A stretch of DNA of 6,815 bases from Clostridiales bacterium (lineage in GTDB: Bacteria > Bacillota_A > Clostridia > Peptostreptococcales > Anaerovoracaceae): NCBI GenBank assembly GCA_012510935.1, contig JAAZHB010000090.1, positions 1 through 6,815 on the forward strand, in the 5' to 3' direction. Under the pieces are notes generated by a model. It was not told the DNA's origin, searched no databases, and saw only the letters and a list, made by a program, of their open reading frames with translations. Made by a program: the position numbers and the translations under genes. Shown here one piece after another: positions 1-5,797 of this stretch. Numbering within the stretch: the first letter of the stretch is position 1; every line of letters begins with the position of its first letter.

Positions 1-6
1 AGCCAC
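1..6 (-). CDS. Start of a gene running off the left edge (product unknown)
   Basis: Only the initiation region is inside the window. Read on the minus strand, a near-perfect Shine-Dalgarno AAGGAGG (positions 20-14) is followed by 7 bases and then GTG at 6-4. A TTG at 8-6 is an alternative start with 5-base spacing. An extended -10 box lies about 40 bases upstream of the start, giving a leader of about 34 bases. Nothing can be said of the product, because at most one or two codons are present. The start call rests only on the ribosome binding site and promoter context, so it is tentative. The gene would be co-directional with, and downstream of, the large surface-protein gene, but the promoter suggests it can be transcribed on its own. 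Confidence 0.45.
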
Positions 7-13
7 AATGAAG

Positions 14-20
14 CCTCCTT
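14..20 (-). promoter_or_regulatory. Strong Shine-Dalgarno site for the left-edge gene
   Basis: AAGGAGG on the minus strand matches the anti-Shine-Dalgarno consensus over all seven bases. It sits 7 bases before a GTG and 5 before a TTG. It is the main reason for proposing that a gene starts at the window edge. Confidence 0.5.
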
Positions 21-46
21 GTCATTCGAATATTTATCATATATGT

Positions 47-56
47 ATTATATCAA
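47..56 (-). promoter_or_regulatory. Extended -10 promoter (TTGATATAAT) for the left-edge gene
   Basis: The minus strand reads TTGATATAAT, which contains a perfect TATAAT (52-47) with the extended -10 dinucleotide TG one base upstream. No good -35 is visible at the expected distance, as is usual for extended -10 promoters. Transcription would begin near position 40, leaving a leader of about 34 bases. The same decamer occurs twice upstream of the large surface-protein gene, at 5095-5104 and 5172-5181. Confidence 0.5.
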
Positions 57-63
57 ATCATAT

Positions 64-123
64 GAATTTTGGGCATAAGAAAATGGACACCCTCATGGTG
101 ACGGATGCCCATTATGAAAATTC
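64..123. repeat. Imperfect inverted repeat after the surface-protein gene, possible weak terminator
   Basis: TGGGCAT (70-76) pairs perfectly with ATGCCCA (105-111). Inside it, CACC (88-91) pairs with GGTG (97-100) around a 5-base loop. Outside it, GAATTTT (64-70) can pair with AAAATTC (117-123) if a short stretch (about 111-116) bulges out. It lies 36 bases past the stop codon of the 1631-aa gene and just upstream of the next minus-strand promoter box, so a transcript-end structure is plausible. There is no U-run directly after the main stem on either strand, so it is not a canonical intrinsic terminator. It could also be a protein-binding site. Confidence 0.4.
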
Positions 124-158
124 AAGAGAAAGTGTTTACATTTTACATGTATGCTTTT

Positions 159-3100
159 CTATTCTTCTTCTTTCTTCAAACCTTTTACAATAAGTGTTAG
201 GGCTATTCCTATAGCAATTCCTGCTAGAACATATAGAAGACTTGATAAAATTGAATTATTAAATCCGTTTTCGCTAGCAGAAGGTGTTCCAGTCTTTGAA
301 AGATCCGAATCTTTGCTAGTCTTCTTATCAGTAGCACTCTTTTTAACTGGTACTGTCTTAATTGCAGCCCCAGTTTCTCCATAGTTTGCATTGCTTCCAC
401 TTACTGAAGTTGTGCCAGGTGTTGAAGGATTGACTGTTGTGCTTCCTGATCCTGTTCCGGCATTGCCCGAATCAGTTGGCCCATCATAAACAATTTTGTG
501 AGTCTTTGCAGTTGCAAACTGTAAATGAGCCTTGTTCTTTGTTGTTAGAGTTACAACATGATCACTATCACTTCCTGCATTATTCATGAAAGGCTCATCT
601 CCAAGAGTCTTTAGGCTTGTTGGAAGTGTAACGCTTGTAAGAAGTCCTTCCTTAAATGCAAAGGTTCCAATAGATTGAATTCCTTCGCCAAGAGTTAACT
701 TCTTAAGTGTTTGTGCTTTGTATGTACCCTCGAAAGCAGAATCTCCAATTTCTAGTACTGTTCCAGGAATTGTGAGCTCTGTCAATCTATGTAGATGGAA
801 TGCTTTAATACCAATCTTTCTAACAGATGCTGGAATTTCAAGAGATGTTAGTCTTGCACCTGCAAATGCCATCTGTTCAATCTCTGTAACTGTATCAGGA
901 ATCTCAACAGACTCAAGCCAAATATTCATTGAGAATGCTGACTGAGGAATTACAGTAACATTTTTAGAAAGCTTAAGCTGCTTGATATTGTTCATTGTGA
1001 AAGCACCTTTCCCTAAAGTTGTTACACTGTCAGGAATTGATACAGCCTCAAGCATATTTCCATGGAAAGCACTTTCATCAATTGTATTTAGTCCATCCCT
1101 TAAGTCTATAGCTGTAAGGCTGTTGTACTCAAATGCCTTTGCTCCGATTAATGCAACATTCTTTGGCAAGGAAACGCTTTCCATTCCATTTGGTGACTCT
1201 ACATTAAACTTCATTATAGTAACTTCGTCATCAGGAATCTTGAATGCGGACGCTCCAATGGCAATGATATCTTCACCTGTTGGAGTTTTATCAGGAAGAA
1301 CTAGAGTATGAAGTGTAAGTCTCTTCTCCTGTCCTGACGCTGACCATCCTGTGATAGTATTTTCTGAATATGTAAAGTCATCTGCTGTCCAGCCTGTCAT
1401 AGCTAGTTTATCATATACAACATTGTGACCTGAGCCTTCAGTAATAAATGTTGCTGTTGGTTCTAGCTGTGCCTCATTTGCAGTCTTTAACTGAACAATA
1501 TTCTTACTGTCCATAAATGCGTCTCTGTTTAATGTAGTTAGTGTAGTTGGAATTTCTGCTGAGACCAAATTGCTGCCTCTAAATGCATATTTCCCAATTT
1601 CTGTTAATCCTTCATGTAAAGTCAATGATACAAGTGTTTTATTATATCCCTCCTGAATTAGCTGGAATGCTGACTCTCCTATCACTTTAACACTTGAAGG
1701 AATATCAAGAGTTGTAAGCTGATGATTATTGAATGCTTGCTTTCCAATTGTTTCAAGTGTATTAGGCAATACAAGTTCTTCAACGTGTGCTCCTGCGAAA
1801 GCCATCCTATCTATTGTTGTAACGCCTTCAGGAATAACAACCTTCTTAATTGCAGTCATATTAAATGCTGACTGTGGAATTGTAGTTAAGCCCTTTGATA
1901 GTTTCAAACTTTCTAGACTTGTACATGAAGCAAAGCAGCCAAGTCCTAGTGATGTAACACTATCAGGTAATTTTATTTCAGTAAGCGCTGTACTATTGAA
2001 AGCAGAAGTTCCAATAGACTGTAATGTCTCAGGAAGATTAATGCTGCTTATTGTACTCTTTGCAAAAGCAAAATTGTCAATTTTCTCTAGCTTCTTAGGC
2101 AAAACTACACTTGTTGGAAGAATTGCCGTAGTTCCTGGTTTAACACCAAAGGTTCCAAGAGATGTGGTTCCAATGCCTATGCCAACAATTGCATCACCAT
2201 TTGGTCCATTGTCTGGCAGAACAAGTTTCTGATTAACAGCCATCTTCTCTTTACCTGAATCTGATAGCCCTGTGATAGTTGTTCCTGCTTCATCATAGGT
2301 AAAGTCAGTAATTCCCCAAGGAGCTTCTGTGGATGGAATTGTGCCAATAATCAACTTCTGAACATTGGATGTTCCCTTTGTTGTGTCATCAAGATATGCT
2401 CCAGTAGCATCTGTCTTATAGACATAGACAATTCCACCTTTTTGCTCAGTTGTAGTTCCATTTATTACAGGCTCTTTACCAGTATTCTGGAAGAATACCC
2501 ACTTTGTCATTTTCTCAGTATTTGAAGGTATTTGAACTGACTCAATTGTATTAATGGCAAATGCCATATTATCTAACTGAAGTGGGAAATCTGTCTTCTC
2601 AGGGAAATCAAGGGTACTAATCAAGTTCTTTGAGAATGCTTCAGCCCCAATCATCATAGTAGTTTTAGGGAATTTGACATTAGTTAGCTTATTGCTTGCA
2701 AAAGCATTACCTTCAATTGAAATAACACCCTCTGGAAGATCAATTGTCTCTATATCATTCCCAAGGAAAGCGCTACTTCCAATGAAGAAGTTTCCTCTCT
2801 GTGTTAGACTCTCATTCCAGCTACCACTGTATGCAGTCATGACATTCTCTGGTAATTTAACAGTCTTTATACCCTTCTTATAGAAAGCGTTATTTCCAAT
2901 ACCTGTTACCTGCTTACCTGATGGATCAGTTGCTGGGATAACAAGGTCCTTATTTGTCTCTATCTTTGTAACACCAGACTCGCTAAGCCCTGTAACAGCC
3001 CATACTTTCTCGGTTATAATATCTGAAGTATTAGTTGCTGGATAAATAGTTTTATTTTCTTCTCCGTATGTGAAGTCATCTGCAGTCCAAACTGTTGCAT

Positions 3101-5054
3101 CTGTAAGGTAGAGCTTATGATAATCTGAATCCGGGAAAGCAGTCTTGTCTTCATATTGGGATACTTCTCCAACATATACCTTTGTTACAGTTGCCACTGT
3201 ATCATCAGAATATTCCTTACGGAAAACGTTCTTTGGCAGTCCTTTGACAGTTGATGGAAGTTCTATTTCATCAATAATCTTATTTCTGAAAGCATTGTCT
3301 CCAATTGTTTCAAGTCCCTCATTAAGAGTAACTGTACAAGGTGTCTTAAGGTAATTCTTTGTAGAGAAAGCATATGCTCCGATGCTTGTTACTGTTGCAG
3401 GAATTACAATCTTAGAGAAATTATTTCCCGCAAAAGCACGATCACCTATTTTAGTAATATTATCTGGAATATTTATAGATGTTAGTCCTTCCATCCAGTT
3501 CTTTGCGTCACTGCAACCAAAAGCAGCTGAAGGGACTTCTGTCATCTTCTTAGATAAGCTAATTCTTTCAAGCTTAGGGTTTGTAGCAAATGCCCCTGCT
3601 CCAAGAGTCGTTACTGTATCTGGAAGAATAACGCTACTAAGTTCATTCACTTGGAAGGCTGCCATTCCAATTTCAACAAGAGATGATGGGAATGTAACAT
3701 CTTTTAATCCATTATTTGCAAATGCCTTATTTCCAATCTTCTCAACTTCATTAGGGAGCTCAACGCTATCAAAGCCTTCTCCCTCAGCTCCAAAAAGTCC
3801 GTATGTTTCAGTTGATGATGCAAGCTCGGTAATGTATTGGCCAGATGCATTTTTGTCTGGAATTACAAGGTTCTTATTAATCTTTCTCTTTGCAATACCG
3901 CTTTCAGTAAGTCCTGTGATAACTGTGCCTTCTACAGTAAAGTCTGAAATGTTCCAGCTACTTGTATCAGGATTCTTTGTCTCAGTAGTACCATCATTAA
4001 CTATAAGCTTCTGGTGCCATGACTTAATGTTCTCGGTCTGCTTTGCTATAGTATGAATTCTATCCTTATATTCAAGTTCAGCATTATCGGTATACATATA
4101 TACAACGCCACCAAGAGCCTGCTCTTTCGCAGGTGCATCTGAAGGACACTCTTCCATTCCTGGGTTCATACTAAATGTATATTTATTTACTACTTCTGTA
4201 AAATCAGGAAGTCTTACAGATTTAATATTGTTGTTATAAAATGCCATTCCATGCATTTCTAGTTGGAAATCACATGTCTGCGGGAAATTTACCTGACTAA
4301 TCTGGTTATTACCAAAAGACATTGTTTCAATCCACCAAATAGTCTTTGGGAAAGTAACATTAGTTAATTTATTTCCAGCAAAAGCATATGACATAGTTGC
4401 AATTACACCTGCAGGAAGATACACACTTGTAAGATTGTTGTTCATAAAAGCAGAATCTCCAATAATAAAGTTTCCGCGCTTAGTAACTCTATTTGTAATA
4501 GTATCATTATATGAAACCATCATTCCTGTTGGGAAAACAACGCTTTCTAGTCCCATACCCTTAAATGCACTCTGAGCTACACCCACAAGAGTATTACCTT
4601 CTGTATCTTGAGAAGGAATAACTAGGTTCTTATTATTCTCTAGCTTTGCAAGTCCAGATTCTGAAAAGCCAGAAACTGCCTTTCCAGTTATAGTGAACTG
4701 TCTGCTATAATCACAGCCGTACAAAGTTTTCTCCATATCGGAATAGGTGAAGTCTTCTGCCGCCCATTCCTGTGAGTTGTTATCATCTCCTGATGTAGTT
4801 TCCTTTGTAAGACCGTCTGCAAGAACATTTAATCCTTCATTGCTTTCAGAATCAATGCCCGCATTCTCGTTAGAATCACTATCTGGTTGTGTCTCTTCCG
4901 TTCCATCACCAGAGTTCACTGATTCTGTGGTTGAACTTTCTTTGTTCTCATTTGAGCCCACTACTTCTGTTGAAGCTTCAGCAAAAGCAAAGATAGGCAC
5001 AGATAAGCACATTATCACTGATAGTAATAACGCGTAAAGCCTTTTTCTTTTCAT
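159..5054 (-). CDS. Large BspA-like leucine-rich-repeat cell-surface protein with LPXTG-like anchor
   Basis: The product is a 1631-aa secreted surface protein of the BspA/LRR_5 type, a family known mainly from host-associated bacteria and linked to adhesion; the ligand cannot be read from sequence. Residues 1-25 form a signal peptide (basic MKRKR, hydrophobic core, AFA before the cleavage site). An acidic Ser/Thr/Glu/Asn-rich spacer follows to about residue 96. Five repeat modules start at W97, W367, W656, W913 and W1222. Each opens with a W-x3-DFTY/V head, then ITGLSxSG and N-x2-LVIP, and continues with LRR_5 repeats of the form IGxxAFxxN-LTxxxLPxxV. A Gly/Ser/Thr linker (about 1528-1580) leads to LSKTG (1585-1589), a hydrophobic helix (about 1601-1623) and a short tail with Lys residues ending EEE. 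The start is set by a strong GGAGG about 9 bases upstream and the signal peptide. It is probably monocistronic and divergent from the small membrane-protein gene. The family call is firm; the function is inferred. Confidence 0.93.
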   Translation of the reverse strand: MKRKRLYALLLSVIMCLSVPIFAFAEASTEVVGSNENKESSTTESVNSGDGTEETQPDSDSNENAGIDSESNEGLNVLADGLTKETTSGDDNNSQEWAAEDFTYSDMEKTLYGCDYSRQFTITGKAVSGFSESGLAKLENNKNLVIPSQDTEGNTLVGVAQSAFKGMGLESVVFPTGMMVSYNDTITNRVTKRGNFIIGDSAFMNNNLTSVYLPAGVIATMSYAFAGNKLTNVTFPKTIWWIETMSFGNNQISQVNFPQTCDFQLEMHGMAFYNNNIKSVRLPDFTEVVNKYTFSMNPGMEECPSDAPAKEQALGGVVYMYTDNAELEYKDRIHTIAKQTENIKSWHQKLIVNDGTTETKNPDTSSWNISDFTVEGTVITGLTESGIAKRKINKNLVIPDKNASGQYITELASSTETYGLFGAEGEGFDSVELPNEVEKIGNKAFANNGLKDVTFPSSLVEIGMAAFQVNELSSVILPDTVTTLGAGAFATNPKLERISLSKKMTEVPSAAFGCSDAKNWMEGLTSINIPDNITKIGDRAFAGNNFSKIVIPATVTSIGAYAFSTKNYLKTPCTVTLNEGLETIGDNAFRNKIIDEIELPSTVKGLPKNVFRKEYSDDTVATVTKVYVGEVSQYEDKTAFPDSDYHKLYLTDATVWTADDFTYGEENKTIYPATNTSDIITEKVWAVTGLSESGVTKIETNKDLVIPATDPSGKQVTGIGNNAFYKKGIKTVKLPENVMTAYSGSWNESLTQRGNFFIGSSAFLGNDIETIDLPEGVISIEGNAFASNKLTNVKFPKTTMMIGAEAFSKNLISTLDFPEKTDFPLQLDNMAFAINTIESVQIPSNTEKMTKWVFFQNTGKEPVINGTTTEQKGGIVYVYKTDATGAYLDDTTKGTSNVQKLIIGTIPSTEAPWGITDFTYDEAGTTITGLSDSGKEKMAVNQKLVLPDNGPNGDAIVGIGIGTTSLGTFGVKPGTTAILPTSVVLPKKLEKIDNFAFAKSTISSINLPETLQSIGTSAFNSTALTEIKLPDSVTSLGLGCFASCTSLESLKLSKGLTTIPQSAFNMTAIKKVVIPEGVTTIDRMAFAGAHVEELVLPNTLETIGKQAFNNHQLTTLDIPSSVKVIGESAFQLIQEGYNKTLVSLTLHEGLTEIGKYAFRGSNLVSAEIPTTLTTLNRDAFMDSKNIVQLKTANEAQLEPTATFITEGSGHNVVYDKLAMTGWTADDFTYSENTITGWSASGQEKRLTLHTLVLPDKTPTGEDIIAIGASAFKIPDDEVTIMKFNVESPNGMESVSLPKNVALIGAKAFEYNSLTAIDLRDGLNTIDESAFHGNMLEAVSIPDSVTTLGKGAFTMNNIKQLKLSKNVTVIPQSAFSMNIWLESVEIPDTVTEIEQMAFAGARLTSLEIPASVRKIGIKAFHLHRLTELTIPGTVLEIGDSAFEGTYKAQTLKKLTLGEGIQSIGTFAFKEGLLTSVTLPTSLKTLGDEPFMNNAGSDSDHVVTLTTKNKAHLQFATAKTHKIVYDGPTDSGNAGTGSGSTTVNPSTPGTTSVSGSNANYGETGAAIKTVPVKKSATDKKTSKDSDLSKTGTPSASENGFNNSILSSLLYVLAGIAIGIALTLIVKGLKKEEE
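162..302 (-). other. C-terminal sorting signal with variant motif LSKTG
   Basis: Residues 1585-1631 have the three-part layout of a sortase substrate: LSKTG (1585-1589), a polar stretch, a hydrophobic helix (about 1601-1623) and a short tail containing three Lys. The usual Pro of LPXTG is Ser here, encoded TCA, one transition from the Pro codon CCA. Covalent anchoring by a sortase tolerant of Ser is inferred; otherwise the helix would simply hold the protein in the membrane. Confidence 0.65.
474..1391 (-). repeat. Module E (type II), residues 1222-1527
   Basis: This is the third type II module. It has the WTADDFTY head, IPDSVTTLGKGAFT, LSKNVTVIPQSAF, QMAFAGARLTSLEIP and a HKIVYD closing strand. 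It follows module D at an offset of 309-311 residues and probably arose as a tandem copy of it. It is followed directly by the Gly/Ser linker to the wall anchor. Confidence 0.75.
1392..2318 (-). repeat. Module D (type II), residues 913-1221
   Basis: This is the second type II module. It has the WGITDFTY head, LPDSVTSLGLGCFA, LSKGLTTIPQSAF and RMAFAGAHVEELVLP, and closes with a HNVVYD strand. It resembles module E more than module B: both share IPQSAF, MAFAGA and the NVVYD/KIVYD closing strand. Confidence 0.75.
2319..3089 (-). repeat. Module C (type I), residues 656-912
   Basis: This is the second type I module and the paralogue of module A. It shares RGNFFIG-S-SAF (753-763), KLTNVKFPKT (789-798) and GGIVYVY (873-879). 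Its head contains an insertion relative to the others (YPATNTSDIITEKVW, about 671-685), as does the corresponding position of module A (LYGCDYSRQF). The insertion therefore predates the duplication. Confidence 0.8.
3090..3956 (-). repeat. Module B (type II), residues 367-655
   Basis: This is the first type II module. After the WNISDFTV head come LRR_5 repeats with LPDTVTTLGAGAFA, a LSKKMTEVPSAAF segment and RAFAGNNF (539-546). It closes with a YHKLYL strand just before the next head. It is the most divergent of the three type II copies and carries a short insertion around residues 514-522 (SDAKNWMEG). Confidence 0.75.
3957..4766 (-). repeat. Module A (type I), residues 97-366
   Basis: This is the first of two type I modules. 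Its markers are RGNFIIG-D-SAF (193-203), KLTNVTFPKT (229-238), a stretch around Q264-A271 before AFYNNN, and a closing GGVVYMY strand (315-321) leading to HQKLIV. The same markers recur in module C at an almost constant offset of 558-560 residues, which indicates common descent by intragenic duplication. Confidence 0.8.
4980..5054 (-). other. Signal peptide of the surface protein
   Basis: Residues 1-25 have a basic N-terminus (MKRKR), a hydrophobic core and an A-F-A motif at 23-25 followed by E26, the classic Sec signal peptidase I layout. Cleavage after A27 (AEA) is an alternative. There is no lipobox, so this is not a lipoprotein. Confidence 0.88.
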
Positions 5055-5062
5055 ATATTCTA

Positions 5063-5070
5063 CCCTCCAA
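5063..5070 (-). promoter_or_regulatory. Ribosome binding site of the surface-protein gene
   Basis: The minus strand reads TTGGAGGG, with the GGAGG core about 9 bases before the ATG at 5054-5052. This fixes the start codon and agrees with the signal peptide that follows. Confidence 0.85.
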
Positions 5071-5094
5071 TGTCACAATATACACACAAGGGGC

Positions 5095-5104
5095 ATTATA
5101 TCAA
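5095..5104 (-). promoter_or_regulatory. Extended -10 promoter of the surface-protein gene
   Basis: On the minus strand, TTGATATAAT gives a perfect TATAAT (5100-5095) with the extended -10 TG at 5103-5102. No TTGACA-like -35 is present at the right spacing. The start point would lie near 5088, about 34 bases before the ATG. This is the best placed of three similar boxes in this intergenic region; the others, at 5135-5144 and 5172-5181, may be alternative start points. Confidence 0.65.
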
Positions 5105-5171
5105 GGAAGATTTTTTGCCGCCACCTTATTTCCAACTATATCAAATCGCAATATTTGAATATTTATTATAG

Positions 5172-5181
5172 ATTATATCAA
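5172..5181 (-). promoter_or_regulatory. Possible distal extended -10 promoter (TTGATATAAT)
   Basis: This is an exact copy of the TTGATATAAT box at 5095-5104, 77 bases further upstream on the same strand. A near copy (TTGATATAGT) lies between them at 5135-5144. If used, transcription would start near 5165 and give the surface-protein mRNA a leader of about 110 bases. AT-rich sequence makes chance matches likely, so confidence is low. Confidence 0.35.
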
Positions 5182-5194
5182 TACTTCTCTTTTC

Positions 5195-5207
5195 GTGTTG
5201 ATAACAC
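5195..5207. promoter_or_regulatory. 13-bp palindrome over the -35, candidate operator
   Basis: GTGTT-GAT-AACAC is a perfect 5-bp inverted repeat with a 3-bp centre. It covers the whole TTGATA -35 element. That position would suit a repressor blocking RNA polymerase. I do not recognise it as the consensus of a specific regulator, and a short palindrome in AT-rich DNA could be chance. Confidence 0.4.
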
Positions 5208-5225
5208 CATTTTTCAAGATATAAT
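5198..5225 (+). promoter_or_regulatory. Sigma-A type promoter of the small serine-rich protein gene
   Basis: TTGATA (5198-5203) and a perfect TATAAT (5220-5225) are separated by 16 bases, close to the housekeeping consensus. The -10 ends only 7 bases before the ATG at 5233, so the expected transcription start falls at or within a base or two of the start codon. A 13-bp palindrome overlaps the -35. Confidence 0.7.
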
Positions 5226-5232
5226 ACAGCCT

Positions 5233-5652
5233 ATGAAGAAGAATATTTCTAAGAAAAAATCAATAATAGTTGCTCTAGTTTTTCTAGTTCTCGCTGTAAT
5301 ACTTATAGTAGCAGCGATTATTTTGCCTAAATCTACAAAGACTTGCACTATCACTAATAATGATACGGCTGCAACAGAAACTGGGGATTCAAGTTCTAGC
5401 GATGATAGCTCTTCAGATTCGTCAAGCAGTAAATCGGATAAGCAATCATCATCAAAAGGTTCTTCGAATTCAACCTCTTCTAGCTCCTCTTCGTCATCAA
5501 GTTCTTCATCTTCTGGAAGTTCGACAGGCGGAAGTTCATCAAGCGGTCATTATGAAACGCAAAAGGTTAAAGTAGTTGAATGTGTATACTGTGGGGCTCG
5601 ATATGACACCATGGATGAATGGCTTGCTCATAAGAATGCTAATGGAGGTTGA
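5233..5652 (+). CDS. Small membrane-anchored Ser-rich protein with CxxC-x12-H zinc-finger-like end; possibly interrupted
   Basis: As read, the product has 139 residues. Residues 1-7 are Lys-rich and a hydrophobic helix follows (about 10-31). There is no cleavage motif, so this is probably a signal anchor with the rest outside the cell. Residues about 47-106 are a Ser-dominated spacer. The C-terminus has C117-V-Y-C120, then exactly 12 residues to H133, as in the first half of a C2H2 zinc finger, but the frame stops at TGA (5650) before a second ligand. The same frame then continues for 19 codons (DGKHTTSRYV...), supplying H144, to TAA at 5710-5712. ATG 5233 is chosen because it begins the basic and hydrophobic signal. 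A TTG start at 5155 would put the promoter inside the gene. No Shine-Dalgarno sequence is present. The function is unknown; metal binding is inferred from spacing alone. Confidence 0.75.
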   Translation: MKKNISKKKSIIVALVFLVLAVILIVAAIILPKSTKTCTITNNDTAATETGDSSSSDDSSSDSSSSKSDKQSSSKGSSNSTSSSSSSSSSSSSSGSSTGGSSSSGHYETQKVKVVECVYCGARYDTMDEWLAHKNANGG

Positions 5653-5712
5653 GACGGCAAACACACAACCAGCAGGTATGTATGGGAAGAAAGACCGGTT
5701 TGGGTCGAATAA
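5653..5712 (+). pseudogene. In-frame continuation of the small gene beyond its TGA
   Basis: Directly after TGA 5650-5652, the same frame encodes DGKHTTSRYVWEERPVWVE and then TAA (5710-5712). The stretch supplies a His (H144 if read through) that could complete the CxxC-x12-H site, plus an aromatic, charged tail typical of a folded domain end. TAA falls 19 bases before the terminator stem, a natural gene end. The likely explanations are a nonsense mutation or base-call error at codon 140, or recoding of UGA. No strong bacterial SECIS hairpin is apparent after the TGA. Confidence 0.5.
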
Positions 5713-5731
5713 TTATTATAATTTGAAGTAT

Positions 5732-5768
5732 AAAACAGGAAGCACCTTAGTTGGCGCTTCCTGTTTTT
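5732..5768. terminator. Bidirectional intrinsic terminator between the small gene and glyA
   Basis: AAAACAGGAAGC (5732-5743) pairs perfectly over 12 bp with GCTTCCTGTTTT (5756-5767). Two further C-G pairs can form inside the loop past an A-C mismatch. The plus strand ends in a TTTTT run; the minus strand ends in TTTTATA. It serves the convergent small membrane-protein gene and glyA. Confidence 0.92.
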
Positions 5769-5797
5769 AGATCTATTCATAGTGTGTTTGACGATAA

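Noticed and set aside
8..193. Plus-strand frame of 61 codons at the left edge
   Set aside because: It overlaps the minus-strand promoter, Shine-Dalgarno site and inverted repeat, has no ribosome binding site and has a composition unlike a protein.
718..4056. Several plus-strand open frames of 70-220 codons (for example 1729-2232 and 3382-4056)
   Set aside because: They lie antisense within the LRR gene, recur in register with its repeats, and lack ribosome binding sites. They are shadows of the repeated minus-strand coding sequence.
5055..5088. Riboswitch or structured leader for the large gene
   Set aside because: The predicted leader from the proximal promoter is only about 34 bases, and no stable hairpin is evident.
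5155..5232. TTG start giving 26 extra N-terminal residues on the small gene
   Set aside because: The near-consensus promoter would lie inside the gene, there is no Shine-Dalgarno site, and the extension precedes an otherwise typical basic and hydrophobic signal.
5386..5550. CRISPR-like or microsatellite repeat in the Ser-rich tract
   Set aside because: There are no direct repeats of fixed length with spacers; the repetition exists only at the amino-acid level.
5647..5670. SECIS element for selenocysteine at the TGA
   Set aside because: Only a 5-bp pairing with a 14-base A-rich loop can be drawn, and it includes the TGA itself. This is not persuasive; recoding remains only one of several options.
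5576..5770. Alternative-frame ORF overlapping the end of the small gene
   Set aside because: It runs through the 12-bp terminator stem and has no start signals. The +1 frameshift reading makes less sense than the in-frame continuation to TAA 5710-5712.
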